Source: Bacillus litorisediminis (GTDB taxonomy: Bacteria > Bacillota > Bacilli > Bacillales > JC228). Taken from it: a stretch of DNA of 64,000 bases. The stretch covers positions 1 to 64,000 of the forward strand of contig NZ_JAKZKT010000005.1 in NCBI RefSeq assembly GCF_022808645.1, written 5' to 3'. Both the position numbers and the translations under genes were made by a program. Under the pieces are notes generated by a model, which made no database searches, had not been told where the DNA came from, and saw nothing but the letters and a program-made list of their open reading frames with translations. Shown here in pieces: positions 50,587 through 60,759 of this stretch (its first letter is position 1; each line of letters opens with the position of its first letter).

Positions 50587-51099
50587 ATGGGAGTTTTAAG
50601 CGGAAGTCCACAAAATGAACCTTTACATTACGGTGAGGTTTTTGCTATTTTTTCATTTTTAGCAGCAGCCAAAGGTAAGATTGCCGGATACCAAACGCTC
50701 ATCAATCACACCGGAGACGAAGACCTTAAAAAGTTATTAACCGATTCTATTCAAGATATGAAGCGCGAAGAAGAAAAGCTTGAAGAAATTTTGAAGGTAA
50801 ATGGGATTGCCCTGCCTCCTGCACCGCCAGAGCGCCCCTTTGCAACAGTTGAAAGTATTCCGCCGGGTGCGCGCATCAATGACCCGGAAGTAAGTGCAAT
50901 GGTTAGTGCAGACATTGCTGCGGGTCTCATCGCTTGCAGTCAGGCAATCGCTCAATCTGTGCGCGAAGATATTGCGATGATGTTCGGTCAATTTCATATG
51001 ACCAAGGCGCAATACGGGGCAAAATTATTGCGTCTAAACAAAGAAAAAGGATGGTTAATTCCGCCGCCACTTCATTTAAATACACCTGAAGATTGTTAA
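50587..51099 (+). CDS. DUF3231-family protein
   Basis: A 170-residue helical protein of the DUF3231 family common in spore formers, with MGVLSGSPQNEPLHYGEVF at the start and DIAMMFGQFHMTKAQYGAKLLRLNKEKGWLIPPPLH at the end (quoted in part by position 145-163). It has a ferritin-like predicted helix bundle. Two starts have good ribosome sites: ATG 50557 (GAGGAG) and ATG 50587 (GGGAGGG, 6 nt away). The second gives the usual family N-terminus. Function is unknown; some members are linked to spore coat. Confidence 0.82.
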   Translation: MGVLSGSPQNEPLHYGEVFAIFSFLAAAKGKIAGYQTLINHTGDEDLKKLLTDSIQDMKREEEKLEEILKVNGIALPPAPPERPFATVESIPPGARINDPEVSAMVSADIAAGLIACSQAIAQSVREDIAMMFGQFHMTKAQYGAKLLRLNKEKGWLIPPPLHLNTPEDC

Positions 51100-51104
51100 A
51101 TAAA

Positions 51105-51132
51105 AGGGTCTGCCATAGGGTCAGACCCTAAA
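51105..51132. terminator. terminator between convergent genes
   Basis: AGGGTCTG (51105-51112) and CAGACCCT (51122-51129) with a 9-nt loop. It separates the DUF3231 gene from the converging L,D-transpeptidase gene. Confidence 0.7.
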
Positions 51133-51142
51133 TTTGTTATAG

Positions 51143-52156
51143 TTACCCAGACCAATTATAAAAGACCTTGTAGGTTTCTTCTTTTGGACGATCGATTTCG
51201 CTATAAATCTTTTTAAAATTCCTTTCTTCATTTAATGGCTCGACTACTGATTCGGTCCAGGGTCCATCCTCTTTAATTTCAACCTTTGTATACAGCGGAA
51301 CCTTTGCATATAATTCAGCAATTTCTTGATTATTCATCCGAATACAGCCATTTGAAACATTTTGACCAATGGATTCTGGGTTATTGGTTCCATGAATCGC
51401 AAAGTTCGAAGCAAATACTAATGCTCTTTTTCCGTATGGGTTATTTTCAACAGGCGTAAAAGCGCGATTGGGATTCATCATTTTTATTTCTATTTGAAAA
51501 GTTCCTTCCGGTGTCTTTCCGTTCTTACCTAGTCCAACTGGGTACTTTTGAAGCAGAGTTTTACCTGACATCAGCCATAGTTCATTGTTGCCTTTATTGA
51601 CGGTGATTTCTAAAGGTTCAAAATCAGGAAACTCTACTCTGTCCAATTCTAAATTTGGGTATAGGATAACTTCAATCATTTGCTTAAGCATGGCTTCATC
51701 TTCTATATCAAACGCTACCGGCTGATATACCCATCCTCCTGAGCCTGTATAGGTATCTGCGACAACATCCGAAAAGGTAAGCGGTTCTTTGGGAATGGCT
51801 GACAGATAATTGGATGGGAATGGCTGCACTAATACAGATAAGTCTCCGGGGAACTTGTTCGTTTGTTTAACGTATTGATATAAAGCACTTCTTAGGACGG
51901 TCGCCGCTTCCCACAACTGATATTCTTGCTCTTTTAAAATTTCTCTTTCCTTCTCTGAAGGATTACTGCTAATAACAATATCCTCAATATATAATTCTCT
52001 ATATTGATCTGGCTGTTCAGCTTTTGCTTCTGTACTCAACGAAAAAAACATATAAACCAGAATGGCAGTTACAATTCCTAATAAATAAAAAATACTGGCC
52101 AACAAGATGATATCCTTTTTCCCTAATGCTGGCCTTAGTCTTTCCTTCTCCCCCAC
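51143..52156 (-). CDS. membrane-anchored L,D-transpeptidase (YkuD family)
   Basis: A 337-residue enzyme with an N-terminal membrane anchor (about 17-39), a region of unknown fold (50-180) and a YkuD domain (about 183-300). The catalytic motif is HGTNNP (His 255) and SNGCIRM (Cys 271). It should form 3-3 cross-links or attach proteins to peptidoglycan outside the membrane; in spore formers such enzymes often act on spore cortex or coat-proximal wall. The start is GTG with AGGGGGA. It precedes no other gene in its direction; galU lies 36 bp upstream, so both may share a transcript. Confidence 0.9.
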   Translation of the reverse strand: MGEKERLRPALGKKDIILLASIFYLLGIVTAILVYMFFSLSTEAKAEQPDQYRELYIEDIVISSNPSEKEREILKEQEYQLWEAATVLRSALYQYVKQTNKFPGDLSVLVQPFPSNYLSAIPKEPLTFSDVVADTYTGSGGWVYQPVAFDIEDEAMLKQMIEVILYPNLELDRVEFPDFEPLEITVNKGNNELWLMSGKTLLQKYPVGLGKNGKTPEGTFQIEIKMMNPNRAFTPVENNPYGKRALVFASNFAIHGTNNPESIGQNVSNGCIRMNNQEIAELYAKVPLYTKVEIKEDGPWTESVVEPLNEERNFKKIYSEIDRPKEETYKVFYNWSG

Positions 52157-52192
52157 ATAAATCCCCCTACAAAAGGAATGAAAATGCCTAAT

Positions 52193-53047
52193 CTAGTCTA
52201 TTTTTCTGCTGCTAGATTTATTAATAAAATATCTAGATTTTCTTTGGGGATCATGAATAAAATTAATTAAACGGATATACTCATTTGTATTGCCAATATC
52301 ATATCGGTCACCTTCGATAATTCTTCCAAAAACATCGTTTTCCTCAGTTAATTGTTGAATCGCATCTGTCAGCTGATACTCGCCATCTTTTCCCGGTTTC
52401 AGTTCCTCGAGGTATTGAAAAATATCAGGTGTAAAGACGTATCGGCCTACCACAGCCAAATCAGATGGAGGGTTTTCAAGAGGCTTTTCAACAAGACTCT
52501 CAATCTTGACCCTATCCGGCTGAATAAGCTGTCCTTTTACAACCCCGTAATTTTTTAACAATTCTCTTTGTACTTTTTTTAGTCCAATCACACTACTGCC
52601 AGTTTCATTAAAAACCGTAATTAACTGCTGCAGAGCCGGATCGCCAGGGGAAATCACGATGTCATCAGGAAGAAGGACGGCAAATGGTTCATTGTGAGCA
52701 AAGCTAGACCCAAGCCGAATTGCATCTCCGAGTCCTCTTGCATAGGGCTGTCTCGTATAATGAATTTGGATATTAGGAATCTCCATTTCCTTTAATAAAT
52801 GATCCTTGTTTTTCCTTTCTAAAAAAGCCTCTAGCTCTAATGAGTGATCAAAATAATCCACTATTAGGTTTTTCGCACGAGAAACAATGATTAAAATCTC
52901 CTGAATTCCAGAAGCTATTGCTTCTTCTACAATGTATTGAATCGCTGGTTTTTCACCAATAGGAAACATTTCTTTTGGGATTACTTTTGTTATAGGTAGG
53001 CTTCTTGTTCCATAGCCAGCTGCTGGAATAACTGCTTTTTTTATCAC
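52193..53047 (-). CDS. galU: UTP-glucose-1-phosphate uridylyltransferase
   Basis: A 284-residue nucleotidyltransferase making UDP-glucose from UTP and glucose-1-phosphate. The nucleotide loop is PAAGYGTRSLPITKVIPKEM (residues 8-27), with EEAIASGI, TRQPYARGLGDAI, LLPDDIV and a late VEKP. It is of the GalU/GtaB type with the usual length. UDP-glucose would feed the divergent Ugd and the nearby coat glycosyltransferases. The last residues are basic. Confidence 0.94.
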   Translation of the reverse strand: MIKKAVIPAAGYGTRSLPITKVIPKEMFPIGEKPAIQYIVEEAIASGIQEILIIVSRAKNLIVDYFDHSLELEAFLERKNKDHLLKEMEIPNIQIHYTRQPYARGLGDAIRLGSSFAHNEPFAVLLPDDIVISPGDPALQQLITVFNETGSSVIGLKKVQRELLKNYGVVKGQLIQPDRVKIESLVEKPLENPPSDLAVVGRYVFTPDIFQYLEELKPGKDGEYQLTDAIQQLTEENDVFGRIIEGDRYDIGNTNEYIRLINFIHDPQRKSRYFINKSSSRKID

Positions 53048-53235
53048 AACGACTCTCCCCTTCAGCCTGTTTGGAATATTCTATTCATTTACATATCGGA
53101 TAGATAGTCATCCGCACAAAAAAGGGCTCTTTCTTGAGAAAGAAAAATATAACAATAATGGATCATGAAACGATCAAAGACTGCTACATGATAAGGTTAT
53201 TTAGGCAAAGTTATTTTGATTGAGGAGGTTCTATT

Positions 53236-53301
53236 TTGCTTATAATCATGATGCAAACAGTCACAAGCCAAGCATCCCTTCTAATACTATGTAAAAGCTA
53301 G
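53236..53301 (+). CDS. candidate 21-residue ORF upstream of ugd
   Basis: TGAGGAGGTT with 5-7 nt spacing leads to a TTG codon opening 21 sense codons (LIIMMQTVTSQASLLILCKS) and TAG, 22 bp before ugd. The ribosome site is nearly perfect, which is why it is listed. No family is recognisable, and the SD could also be a chance match. It might couple translation to ugd or be an unused frame. Confidence 0.3.
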   Translation: MLIIMMQTVTSQASLLILCKS

Positions 53302-53323
53302 GTCTTGTGGAAGGTGATATGAA

Positions 53324-54613
53324 GTGGATATTTGTGTGATTGGAGCCGGTTATGTTGGACTAACATCTTCTGCTGTTTTAGCGGACTTGGGCCATCATGT
53401 AACCTGTGTGGATAAAAATAAAGAGAGAATTCAGGCATTGAACTCGGGAGAGTCCCCTATTTTTGAACCGGGGCTTTCTGAGCTTATTCAAAAGAATCAA
53501 AATCGGCTTACCTTTACTGATGATGTGGGAGAAGCCATTCAAAAAAACTCTTGTATCTTTATATGTGTGGGAACCCCCCCTTTACCGGATGGAAGCACGG
53601 ATTTATCTTATGTGATGTCGGTTGTAGATGATTTAGCAGCTAATATCACCTCTAAAAAGACAGTCATAACCAAAAGTACGGTTCCTTTAGGCACGAATGA
53701 AATGATTCACAGACTTTTACTCAAAAAAGGGGTATCACCTGGTCTATTTAGAATCGTCTCAAACCCTGAATTTTTGCGGGAAGGGTCAGCGGTTCATGAT
53801 ATGTTTCACCCAGATAAAACGGTCATAGGTTTGCAGCACGGCGATACGACATCTTTAGAGATTATGAAACAAATTTACAAAGGGATTCAGGCCCCTATGA
53901 TTGTCACCACCTTAAATGATGCAGAAGTTATAAAGTTTACCTCCAATGCCTTTTTAGCCACTAAAATATCCTTTATTAATGAAGTGGCACGTATTTGTGA
54001 CCGCTATCAGGCTGACGTTACATCCGTAGCTGCAGCGATTGGGTTAGATCCGCGTATTGGTAAACATTTTCTTCAGGCTGGCGTAGGATATGGAGGCTCC
54101 TGCTTTCCGAAAGATGTAAGCTCCTTTATCCACTCAGCTAAACAAAGAGGGGTTGAAACACCAATTTTAGAGGCAGTCCAGTCTGTAAATGAAACCCAGC
54201 TTGATGTATATATTGATAAGATCCATTCGTATATTGGTGACTCGCTGACCAAAAAAGTGGCTGTTCTAGGAATTGCCTTTAAACCTAATACTGACGATAC
54301 ACGATCTTCACGCGCAGTTGCTCTTATTCAAAAGCTGGATGCTCTTAAGTTTAATGTAATGGCTTATGATCCAAAGGCTATCCTTCCGACTGAAGGCCTC
54401 AAGACAGCCAAGCAGGCTGAAACAATCGCTGACGCGATACTAGATGCCGATTGCCTTTTTATCGCAACCGATTGGCCATCCTTTAAAACATTAGACTGGA
54501 AAAAGGTCAAAACCTGGATGAAGGGTGACCTAGTTATAGATGGAAGAAACTGTATAGATCCTAAAGAAATCAGAAAACATGGTTTACGCTATATTGGAGT
54601 CGGGAGGGTATGA
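53324..54613 (+). CDS. ugd: UDP-glucose 6-dehydrogenase
   Basis: A 429-residue enzyme that oxidises UDP-glucose to UDP-glucuronate with two NAD. It shows ICVIGAGYVGLTSSAVLADLG at the start (NAD fold), KSTVPLGT, NPEFLREGSAVHD, the catalytic cysteine in GVGYGGSCFPKD (about 255-266), and FKPNTDDTRSS before the UDP-binding C-terminal domain. Length and motifs match TuaD/Ugd. The start is GTG with AAGGTGAT upstream. Divergent from galU; the next gene encodes a glycosyltransferase. Confidence 0.95.
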   Translation: MDICVIGAGYVGLTSSAVLADLGHHVTCVDKNKERIQALNSGESPIFEPGLSELIQKNQNRLTFTDDVGEAIQKNSCIFICVGTPPLPDGSTDLSYVMSVVDDLAANITSKKTVITKSTVPLGTNEMIHRLLLKKGVSPGLFRIVSNPEFLREGSAVHDMFHPDKTVIGLQHGDTTSLEIMKQIYKGIQAPMIVTTLNDAEVIKFTSNAFLATKISFINEVARICDRYQADVTSVAAAIGLDPRIGKHFLQAGVGYGGSCFPKDVSSFIHSAKQRGVETPILEAVQSVNETQLDVYIDKIHSYIGDSLTKKVAVLGIAFKPNTDDTRSSRAVALIQKLDALKFNVMAYDPKAILPTEGLKTAKQAETIADAILDADCLFIATDWPSFKTLDWKKVKTWMKGDLVIDGRNCIDPKEIRKHGLRYIGVGRV

Positions 54614-54715
54614 ATAGACTTATTCATAAGAGCCGTTCATTTTATGTGGTTCCCATTATCAATAACAAAGGCATTAAATCAGTTTCACCGGCCTTAATAG
54701 GAGTGAAAAAAGTCC

Positions 54716-55879
54716 ATGAATATTGCCTTTATATGTACTGAAAAATTGCCCTCTCCCGCTGTAAAAGGGGGGGCTATTCAAATGATGATTGATGGGATTG
54801 TCCCCTATTTAAAGGAACAGCATGATATTACAATTTTTTCCATAACAGACCCTGCATTACCGGACTTTGAACAAAAAGAGGGGGTCACCTATTACCGGTT
54901 TCCCCGAAGCAGCTATCGTTTTTCTGTAGCAGAGGAACTTAAGAATCATACCTTTGATATTATTCACGTATGCAATCGGCCGAGGCACATTCCTCTTTAC
55001 AAGGAGGCTAGCCCTTCCAGCCAATTCATCTTAAGTGTTCATAATGAAATGTTTGCTGAGAATAAGATATCCGATGAGGAAGGTAAAAAGACAATTGAAC
55101 AAGTAACAGCCATCACGACAGTCAGTCAATTTATTAAAGATACCATTATCGCAAGGTTTCCAGAAGCAGAGGAAAAGACGTCTGTTGTGTATTCCGGAGT
55201 TGATTTAAATGAATTTAAGCCGGTCTGGACCAAGGAGGGGCAAAGAATCCGAAACGAAATGAGAAAAAAATACGGAATTTCAAAAAGGAGCAAGGTTATT
55301 CTTTTTATTGGCCGCCTAAGCCCTTCCAAAGGGCCCCATATCCTGATCGAGGCTATGAAATACATCCTGCCCAAACATGAAGATGCGGTACTAGTCATTG
55401 TAGGAGGAAAATGGTTTAGTGATAATCGGGTCAATAAATATGTGCGTTATTTGCATACACTTGCCTCTCCTTATGAAAATCATGTTATATTTACTAAATT
55501 TGTTCCAGCCAACGAGATTTATCATATGTATGTAATGGGAGATTTATTTGTCTGCAGTTCTCAGTGGAATGAGCCGCTCGCCCGTGTACACTATGAAGCA
55601 ATGGCAGCCGGAGTTCCGATTATGACTACAGATCGCGGCGGCAATGCAGAAGTCATCGAGGATGAAGAAAATGGTCTATTGATAAAAGATTATAAAAATC
55701 CGTTTGAGTATGCCCGTGTCATTAATGAAATGCTGGACCTTCCGGGGTTTGGCAGGTGGCTCGCTCAAAATGGAAGAAAAGCCGCAGAAGAACAATTTGA
55801 TTTTAAGCATGTAGCGAGCCGATATCAATCTGTTTATTTTCAGGCTATCGATGCTCTTGCTGATACTACCCCCTTCTAA
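54716..55879 (+). CDS. family 4 glycosyltransferase, CotSA paralogue
   Basis: A 387-residue GT-B glycosyltransferase. N-terminal acceptor domain begins CTEKLPSPAVKGGAIQMM; VVYSGVDLNEF opens the donor domain, with FIGRLSPSKGPHILIEA, CSSQWNEPLARVHYEAMAAG (the EX7E-type motif) and GNAEVI. It is clearly related along its length to the CotSA gene at 57947-59089, which suggests duplication. By context it may glycosylate spore surface material with UDP-sugars from galU/ugd. Its start has GGAGTG 10 nt upstream. Confidence 0.88.
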   Translation: MNIAFICTEKLPSPAVKGGAIQMMIDGIVPYLKEQHDITIFSITDPALPDFEQKEGVTYYRFPRSSYRFSVAEELKNHTFDIIHVCNRPRHIPLYKEASPSSQFILSVHNEMFAENKISDEEGKKTIEQVTAITTVSQFIKDTIIARFPEAEEKTSVVYSGVDLNEFKPVWTKEGQRIRNEMRKKYGISKRSKVILFIGRLSPSKGPHILIEAMKYILPKHEDAVLVIVGGKWFSDNRVNKYVRYLHTLASPYENHVIFTKFVPANEIYHMYVMGDLFVCSSQWNEPLARVHYEAMAAGVPIMTTDRGGNAEVIEDEENGLLIKDYKNPFEYARVINEMLDLPGFGRWLAQNGRKAAEEQFDFKHVASRYQSVYFQAIDALADTTPF

Positions 55880-55885
55880 ATCAGT

Positions 55886-55922
55886 TAAAAACCCTTTTGA
55901 AGACCTCAAAAGGGTTTTGTTA
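55886..55922. terminator. bidirectional terminator
   Basis: AAAAACCCTTTTGA (55887-55900) and TCAAAAGGGTTTT (55906-55918) form a 13-bp stem with a 5-nt loop; T runs lie on both strands. It separates the convergent glycosyltransferase and acidic-protein genes. Confidence 0.9.
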
Positions 55923-55933
55923 TGATATTCATT

Positions 55934-56197
55934 TTATGACTCATCTTCAGACTCGTCTTCTGATTCCTCTCCTGATTCATCAGATGATTCGTCTTCAGAT
56001 TCTTCACCTGACTCTTCACCTGATTCATCAGATGATTCATCTCCTGATTCGTCTCCTGATTCTTCCCCGGATTCATCAGATGACTCGTCATCATCAGAAA
56101 GCAAAAATTCTTCCATAATATCCTCTTCAGATAGAAGTTGTGAAAATAAGCCATTATCAAACTCTAAATTTGTGTTTAGCTCGCTCATTACTTGCAT
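55934..56197 (-). CDS. acidic Ser/Asp/Glu repeat protein in the spore coat cluster
   Basis: An 87-residue protein. The first ~33 residues are ordinary (MSELNTNLEFDNGLFSQLL, EEDIMEEFLL); the rest is SDDDESSDESGEESGDES and more of the same three-residue-like units, ending in EDES at the stop. There is no signal peptide or anchor. The DNA repeat (GATTCATCAGATGATTCGTC type) is imperfect, so the protein bias is kept despite codon change. Start may be ATG 56197 (GGAGGG, 11 nt) or ATG 56188. Position next to cotS suggests a coat or crust component, possibly phosphorylated or calcium-binding. Function unknown. Confidence 0.75.
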   Translation of the reverse strand: MQVMSELNTNLEFDNGLFSQLLSEEDIMEEFLLSDDDESSDESGEESGDESGDESSDESGEESGEESEDESSDESGEESEDESEDES

Positions 56198-56273
56198 GGG
56201 TATGACTCCCTCCTATTTCCTAATTTTCATCAACAGTATATGACATGTGCCCTGATTAGGTCTGGTTAAGTGC

Positions 56274-56813
56274 CTATTTTTTAATTATTTTCGCTCTTTT
56301 CAGGTTATTGGCGATCCATGGCGGCTTTGGCGGTTCCATTGTAACAACGATAATTTGTTTTTTCTCCTTTGCCACCGTTTCTTCTGCTGATTCCTCGATT
56401 TCCTCGATTTCCTCAGCTTCATCCCAATCTTCTGCTGATTCAACCTCCGCCTGTTTCACATAATCGTATGATTCTAAAGATTCTACTGATTCATCGTACT
56501 GTTCATTAAAACTAGCGGCAAAATCATCATTCCATATCTCTTCAGCTGACTCAACTTCCAACTTTATAGCCGCACTTGCTGTTTCCATCTCTTCTTCCCA
56601 GTTAAATTCCGTGTTAAGACCAAAGGGAAATTCCATTAATTCGGCGGTTAGCTCAACTTGATTTTCTTTACGATCCGATTCTTTTAGGGTCTTTTCTGGG
56701 TTATCCATCATGCTTTCGTATTCAGAATAACTCCAACCCATTCGTCCAGGTGGAGAGAATGTAAATTTTTCAATTTCGAGCTTCGGAATTTTAGCTTTTT
56801 TCTTTTTTTCCAC
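56274..56813 (-). CDS. acidic hypothetical protein overlapping cotS
   Basis: A 179-residue protein of unknown family. It has a Lys-rich start (EKKKKAKIPKLEIEKFTF), a middle with GRMGWSYSEYESMMDNPEKTL, a long acidic stretch (about 85-150, many Glu/Ser/Asp) and a basic end with PPKPPWIANNLKRAKIIKK. GGAGG with 8-nt spacing points to a GTG start at 56813, inside the end of cotS (23-bp overlap), so it is translationally coupled. Context suggests a spore coat protein; charge-segregated ends may bind the acidic neighbour or another coat layer. No enzyme motif is visible. Confidence 0.78.
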   Translation of the reverse strand: MEKKKKAKIPKLEIEKFTFSPPGRMGWSYSEYESMMDNPEKTLKESDRKENQVELTAELMEFPFGLNTEFNWEEEMETASAAIKLEVESAEEIWNDDFAASFNEQYDESVESLESYDYVKQAEVESAEDWDEAEEIEEIEESAEETVAKEKKQIIVVTMEPPKPPWIANNLKRAKIIKK

Positions 56814-57930
56814 CGCTCTTCCCTCCATTTTTATTTTTAATTTCACTGACTACATTGGAAAATTCCTTAAGGAAAGCGTCTTTCGATTCTTCCACTGCAA
56901 TAATATTTTGCAAGGCCCAGATATATTTTTCATCTGACCACGACCGTTTTTGCCCTAAATAATACTTATGGGCAATCGAGCAGAATAGGTGCGGAAAAGC
57001 TAGATCTGTCCATAGTACCCGATATTGTTCCTTTGTTAAAGGATTAACCTGATCATAAGACCGAAGCATATGAATGGCGAGATCCTTATCCCAGATGGAC
57101 ATTTTTTTCATCACTTTATTTAAAATAATGCGGAGGTCCCTGGCTGGCAAATCATACGTAATGGAATGAAGTTCCCTCATAAAAGTCTTCTGATTAATGT
57201 CAACTAATCTTGCAAATGTAAAATCTTGCTGACAAAAGCTTTTGTCATCAATCGTTTGCTTTACCCATTGGTCATATTCTGGCCGATCCAAATCTGCTAA
57301 TGCCTTCCTGCCTCTCTCAAGCATTTTGTCCACGTGCTCTAAGAACATGATAGAAAAGGGATCATTTGGAAAGGAGAGGGCAATCTGTTTATTTCCTTCT
57401 AACTCCTGTAGCTTCCATCTGTACAATTTATGCCATTTCCCTAATCGCCCACGGGTTTTTGCTCCTTCAGCTGCATCAAAGCCCTTTGACGCAATATGAA
57501 ACTTTCCGGCAAAATCTAACGCGCGGGAAAGCTGGTCTTTGTTGTAATAGATCATTTCAGTGCCCGTCACCTTATCATACATGACAAACGCCGTTTCCTT
57601 TGTTCCAATACAATACCCGCCATTCTTAGTCCGATAAAGAGGTGCGATTGGCAGGCCATTTTTTTGTAGATGAAGGTGAGCATCCGCGATGAACAGCATC
57701 CGATTTGCTTTCATCTCAGCCTGCTTTAAAATTTTTGGTCCCTGATCTGTTTCAACTTCCCATGTCGTTCGGCCGCTCCTCGAGCCCAAGAGCTTGATAT
57801 CATTTACTTCAAACGGATAGTAACTTAAAACCTTGCTCAAGTATCCTTTTGTTAGTGTGCTTCCCTTTTTCTTGACTTTGGCGTCCTCTTCATTTTCACT
57901 ATTAGTCTGCCATTCTTGCCTTTCTTCCAT
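56791..57930 (-). CDS. cotS: spore coat protein CotS (kinase-fold family)
   Basis: A 379-residue protein closely resembling Bacillus subtilis CotS along its length: VLSYYPFEVNDIKLL, SGRTTWEVETDQGPKILK, GLPIAP, KVTGTEMIYYN, RLGKWHKLYRWKLQELEGN, ELHSITYDLPARDLRIILNKVM and WSDEKYIWALQNIIAVEESKD. It has the aminoglycoside-phosphotransferase fold, but the catalytic HxD loop is replaced (CQQDFTFARL), so it may be a pseudokinase. Coat-localised in Bacillus subtilis. GGAG lies 5 nt before ATG 57930. Downstream of cotSA in the same order as in that species. Confidence 0.92.
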   Translation of the reverse strand: MEERQEWQTNSENEEDAKVKKKGSTLTKGYLSKVLSYYPFEVNDIKLLGSRSGRTTWEVETDQGPKILKQAEMKANRMLFIADAHLHLQKNGLPIAPLYRTKNGGYCIGTKETAFVMYDKVTGTEMIYYNKDQLSRALDFAGKFHIASKGFDAAEGAKTRGRLGKWHKLYRWKLQELEGNKQIALSFPNDPFSIMFLEHVDKMLERGRKALADLDRPEYDQWVKQTIDDKSFCQQDFTFARLVDINQKTFMRELHSITYDLPARDLRIILNKVMKKMSIWDKDLAIHMLRSYDQVNPLTKEQYRVLWTDLAFPHLFCSIAHKYYLGQKRSWSDEKYIWALQNIIAVEESKDAFLKEFSNVVSEIKNKNGGKSGGKKEKS

Positions 57931-57946
57931 GGTATCTCCCCCTTCC

Positions 57947-59089
57947 TCAAGAATCATTTCTCGCTTCTTCATAGACTTTTAGGAGATTGACGGCAACGTG
58001 CTCCCAGCTAAAACGTTTTTCAACGAATGACCTTCCATTTTTCCCCATTTTAATTCTCTTACTCTCATTTTTGATCAGAGAAACAATCGGTTCTACGTAG
58101 GCATCTGGATTTTCAAACTCATAAATGATGGATCCGTTTTCTCCCTCAACGATCACTTCAGGATTGCCTCCCCTGTTACTAGTTATAACCGGAAGACCCG
58201 CAGCCATCGCTTCATAGTGAACACGTGCCAATGGTTCTTGCCATTGGGAAGAGCATACCAGTAAATCAGACATGGCGTATAAAGCCGGAATATCATGCGG
58301 TCTTACGAACTTTATAAATGTTACATGGTCCTTGTACATAGCACCAAGCGTATATAAATGCTTAACATAATTATTCACTTCATCGTCTCCAAACCACTTG
58401 GATCCTACTACCACTAACATTGCATTAGGTTCTTTCTCCACAATTTTTGGCAGAGCCTGCAGCAAAATATGCGGTCCTTTCACCTTGCTTAAGCGGCCTA
58501 CAAACAAGATGATTTTTTTATTTTCTAGCTTTAATTCCTTTCTTGCTTCCGCACGCAGTTTTTTCCCCTCTTCCGTCCATGCCGGCTGATATTGATTAAG
58601 GTCAACTCCAGAGTACACAGTCCTCGTTTTACTTTTGGCCGATGCGAACCTTGATGTAATAGTCTCGCCAATGTAATCACTGACCGTAACAATTTTGGAG
58701 ACAGCCTCAATACATTTCTTTCCCTCTGTATCACTGATTTTTTCAGGTGCAAACATTTCATTATGAACACTTAAAATAAATTTAGTTTGAGGCGCAACTT
58801 GAACTAGAGGTAAAATCCAGTTCGGCCGATTGCATAAATGGACAATCTCGTACTGATGAGTTTTCATATGTTCAATGATTGATTGTATATACTGATCTTC
58901 AGGAAAACGGACATATGTTACACCATTTATCTTTTCATTGTCTGGTAAGCTAGGATCCGTAATTGAAATGACAGTAACATCATGATTAGCAGCCATAACA
59001 GAGGCGACTGAGTCTAAATATATTTGAATCGCTCCTCCCCTTACGGCAGGGACCGGCAGCTTCTCTGTTGCTATTAAGGCAATCTTCAT
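57947..59089 (-). CDS. cotSA: spore coat protein CotSA (family 4 glycosyltransferase)
   Basis: A 380-residue GT-B glycosyltransferase, near-identical in design to CotSA: MKIALIATEKLPVPAVRGG at the start, HLCNRPNWILPL, VSDYIGETITSRF, TVYSGVDLNQY, FVGRLSKVKGPHILLQALP, CSSQWQEPLARVHYEAMAAG and ITSNRGGNPEVI. CotSA is a coat protein made in the mother cell late in sporulation. GGAGG with 6 nt sets ATG 59089; the TTG two codons earlier is not needed. It is the first gene of the cotSA-cotS-acidic-protein group. Confidence 0.94.
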   Translation of the reverse strand: MKIALIATEKLPVPAVRGGAIQIYLDSVASVMAANHDVTVISITDPSLPDNEKINGVTYVRFPEDQYIQSIIEHMKTHQYEIVHLCNRPNWILPLVQVAPQTKFILSVHNEMFAPEKISDTEGKKCIEAVSKIVTVSDYIGETITSRFASAKSKTRTVYSGVDLNQYQPAWTEEGKKLRAEARKELKLENKKIILFVGRLSKVKGPHILLQALPKIVEKEPNAMLVVVGSKWFGDDEVNNYVKHLYTLGAMYKDHVTFIKFVRPHDIPALYAMSDLLVCSSQWQEPLARVHYEAMAAGLPVITSNRGGNPEVIVEGENGSIIYEFENPDAYVEPIVSLIKNESKRIKMGKNGRSFVEKRFSWEHVAVNLLKVYEEARNDS

Positions 59090-59239
59090 ACCCAACCTCC
59101 ATTCTCTAGAACATGTTATTCTAGGAGTTTGTACCCCCTAAACTATCGTACGAAGTGGACAAAGACATTGTGCCTTCATATTAAAACTTTTAGACGTTTG
59201 CACGAAAAATGAGAAAAACCCCCAATTTTTTATTTTTAG

Positions 59240-60562
<1,323 letters not shown>

Positions 60563-60567
60563 TTAAA

Positions 60568-60622
60568 CTGAAAAGGATTGCGGATGTATATAAGTCATCC
60601 CGCAGTCCTTTTCAGATTTTGA
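60568..60622 (+). terminator. long hairpin after cotI
   Basis: Arms of about 19 nt, CTGAAAAGGA.TGCGGATG and its complement ending near 60615, pair with one mismatch, followed by ATTTTGA. It starts 6 bp after the stop codon. Confidence 0.8.
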
Positions 60623-60759
60623 GGTATCTTCGCTGTTATTTTCCCTGTATAATTCATTTGTGGAGCTTCTGCAAATAATTGCTAAAGCCAAATAACTGTT
60701 TTTATCGTACAATCATAGAAGTTACTTTATTACGAATTAGAAGAAAAGGTGTATCAATC

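Noticed and set aside
55897-56160. ORFs antisense to, or in another frame of, the acidic protein gene
   Set aside because: Low-complexity shadows (HQMIHL and MNQ repeats) of the Ser/Asp/Glu codons; the acidic frame has the ribosome site.
59104-59124. Inverted repeat CTAGAA...TTCTAG upstream of cotSA as an operator
   Set aside because: Short, AT-rich and without supporting context; chance is likely.
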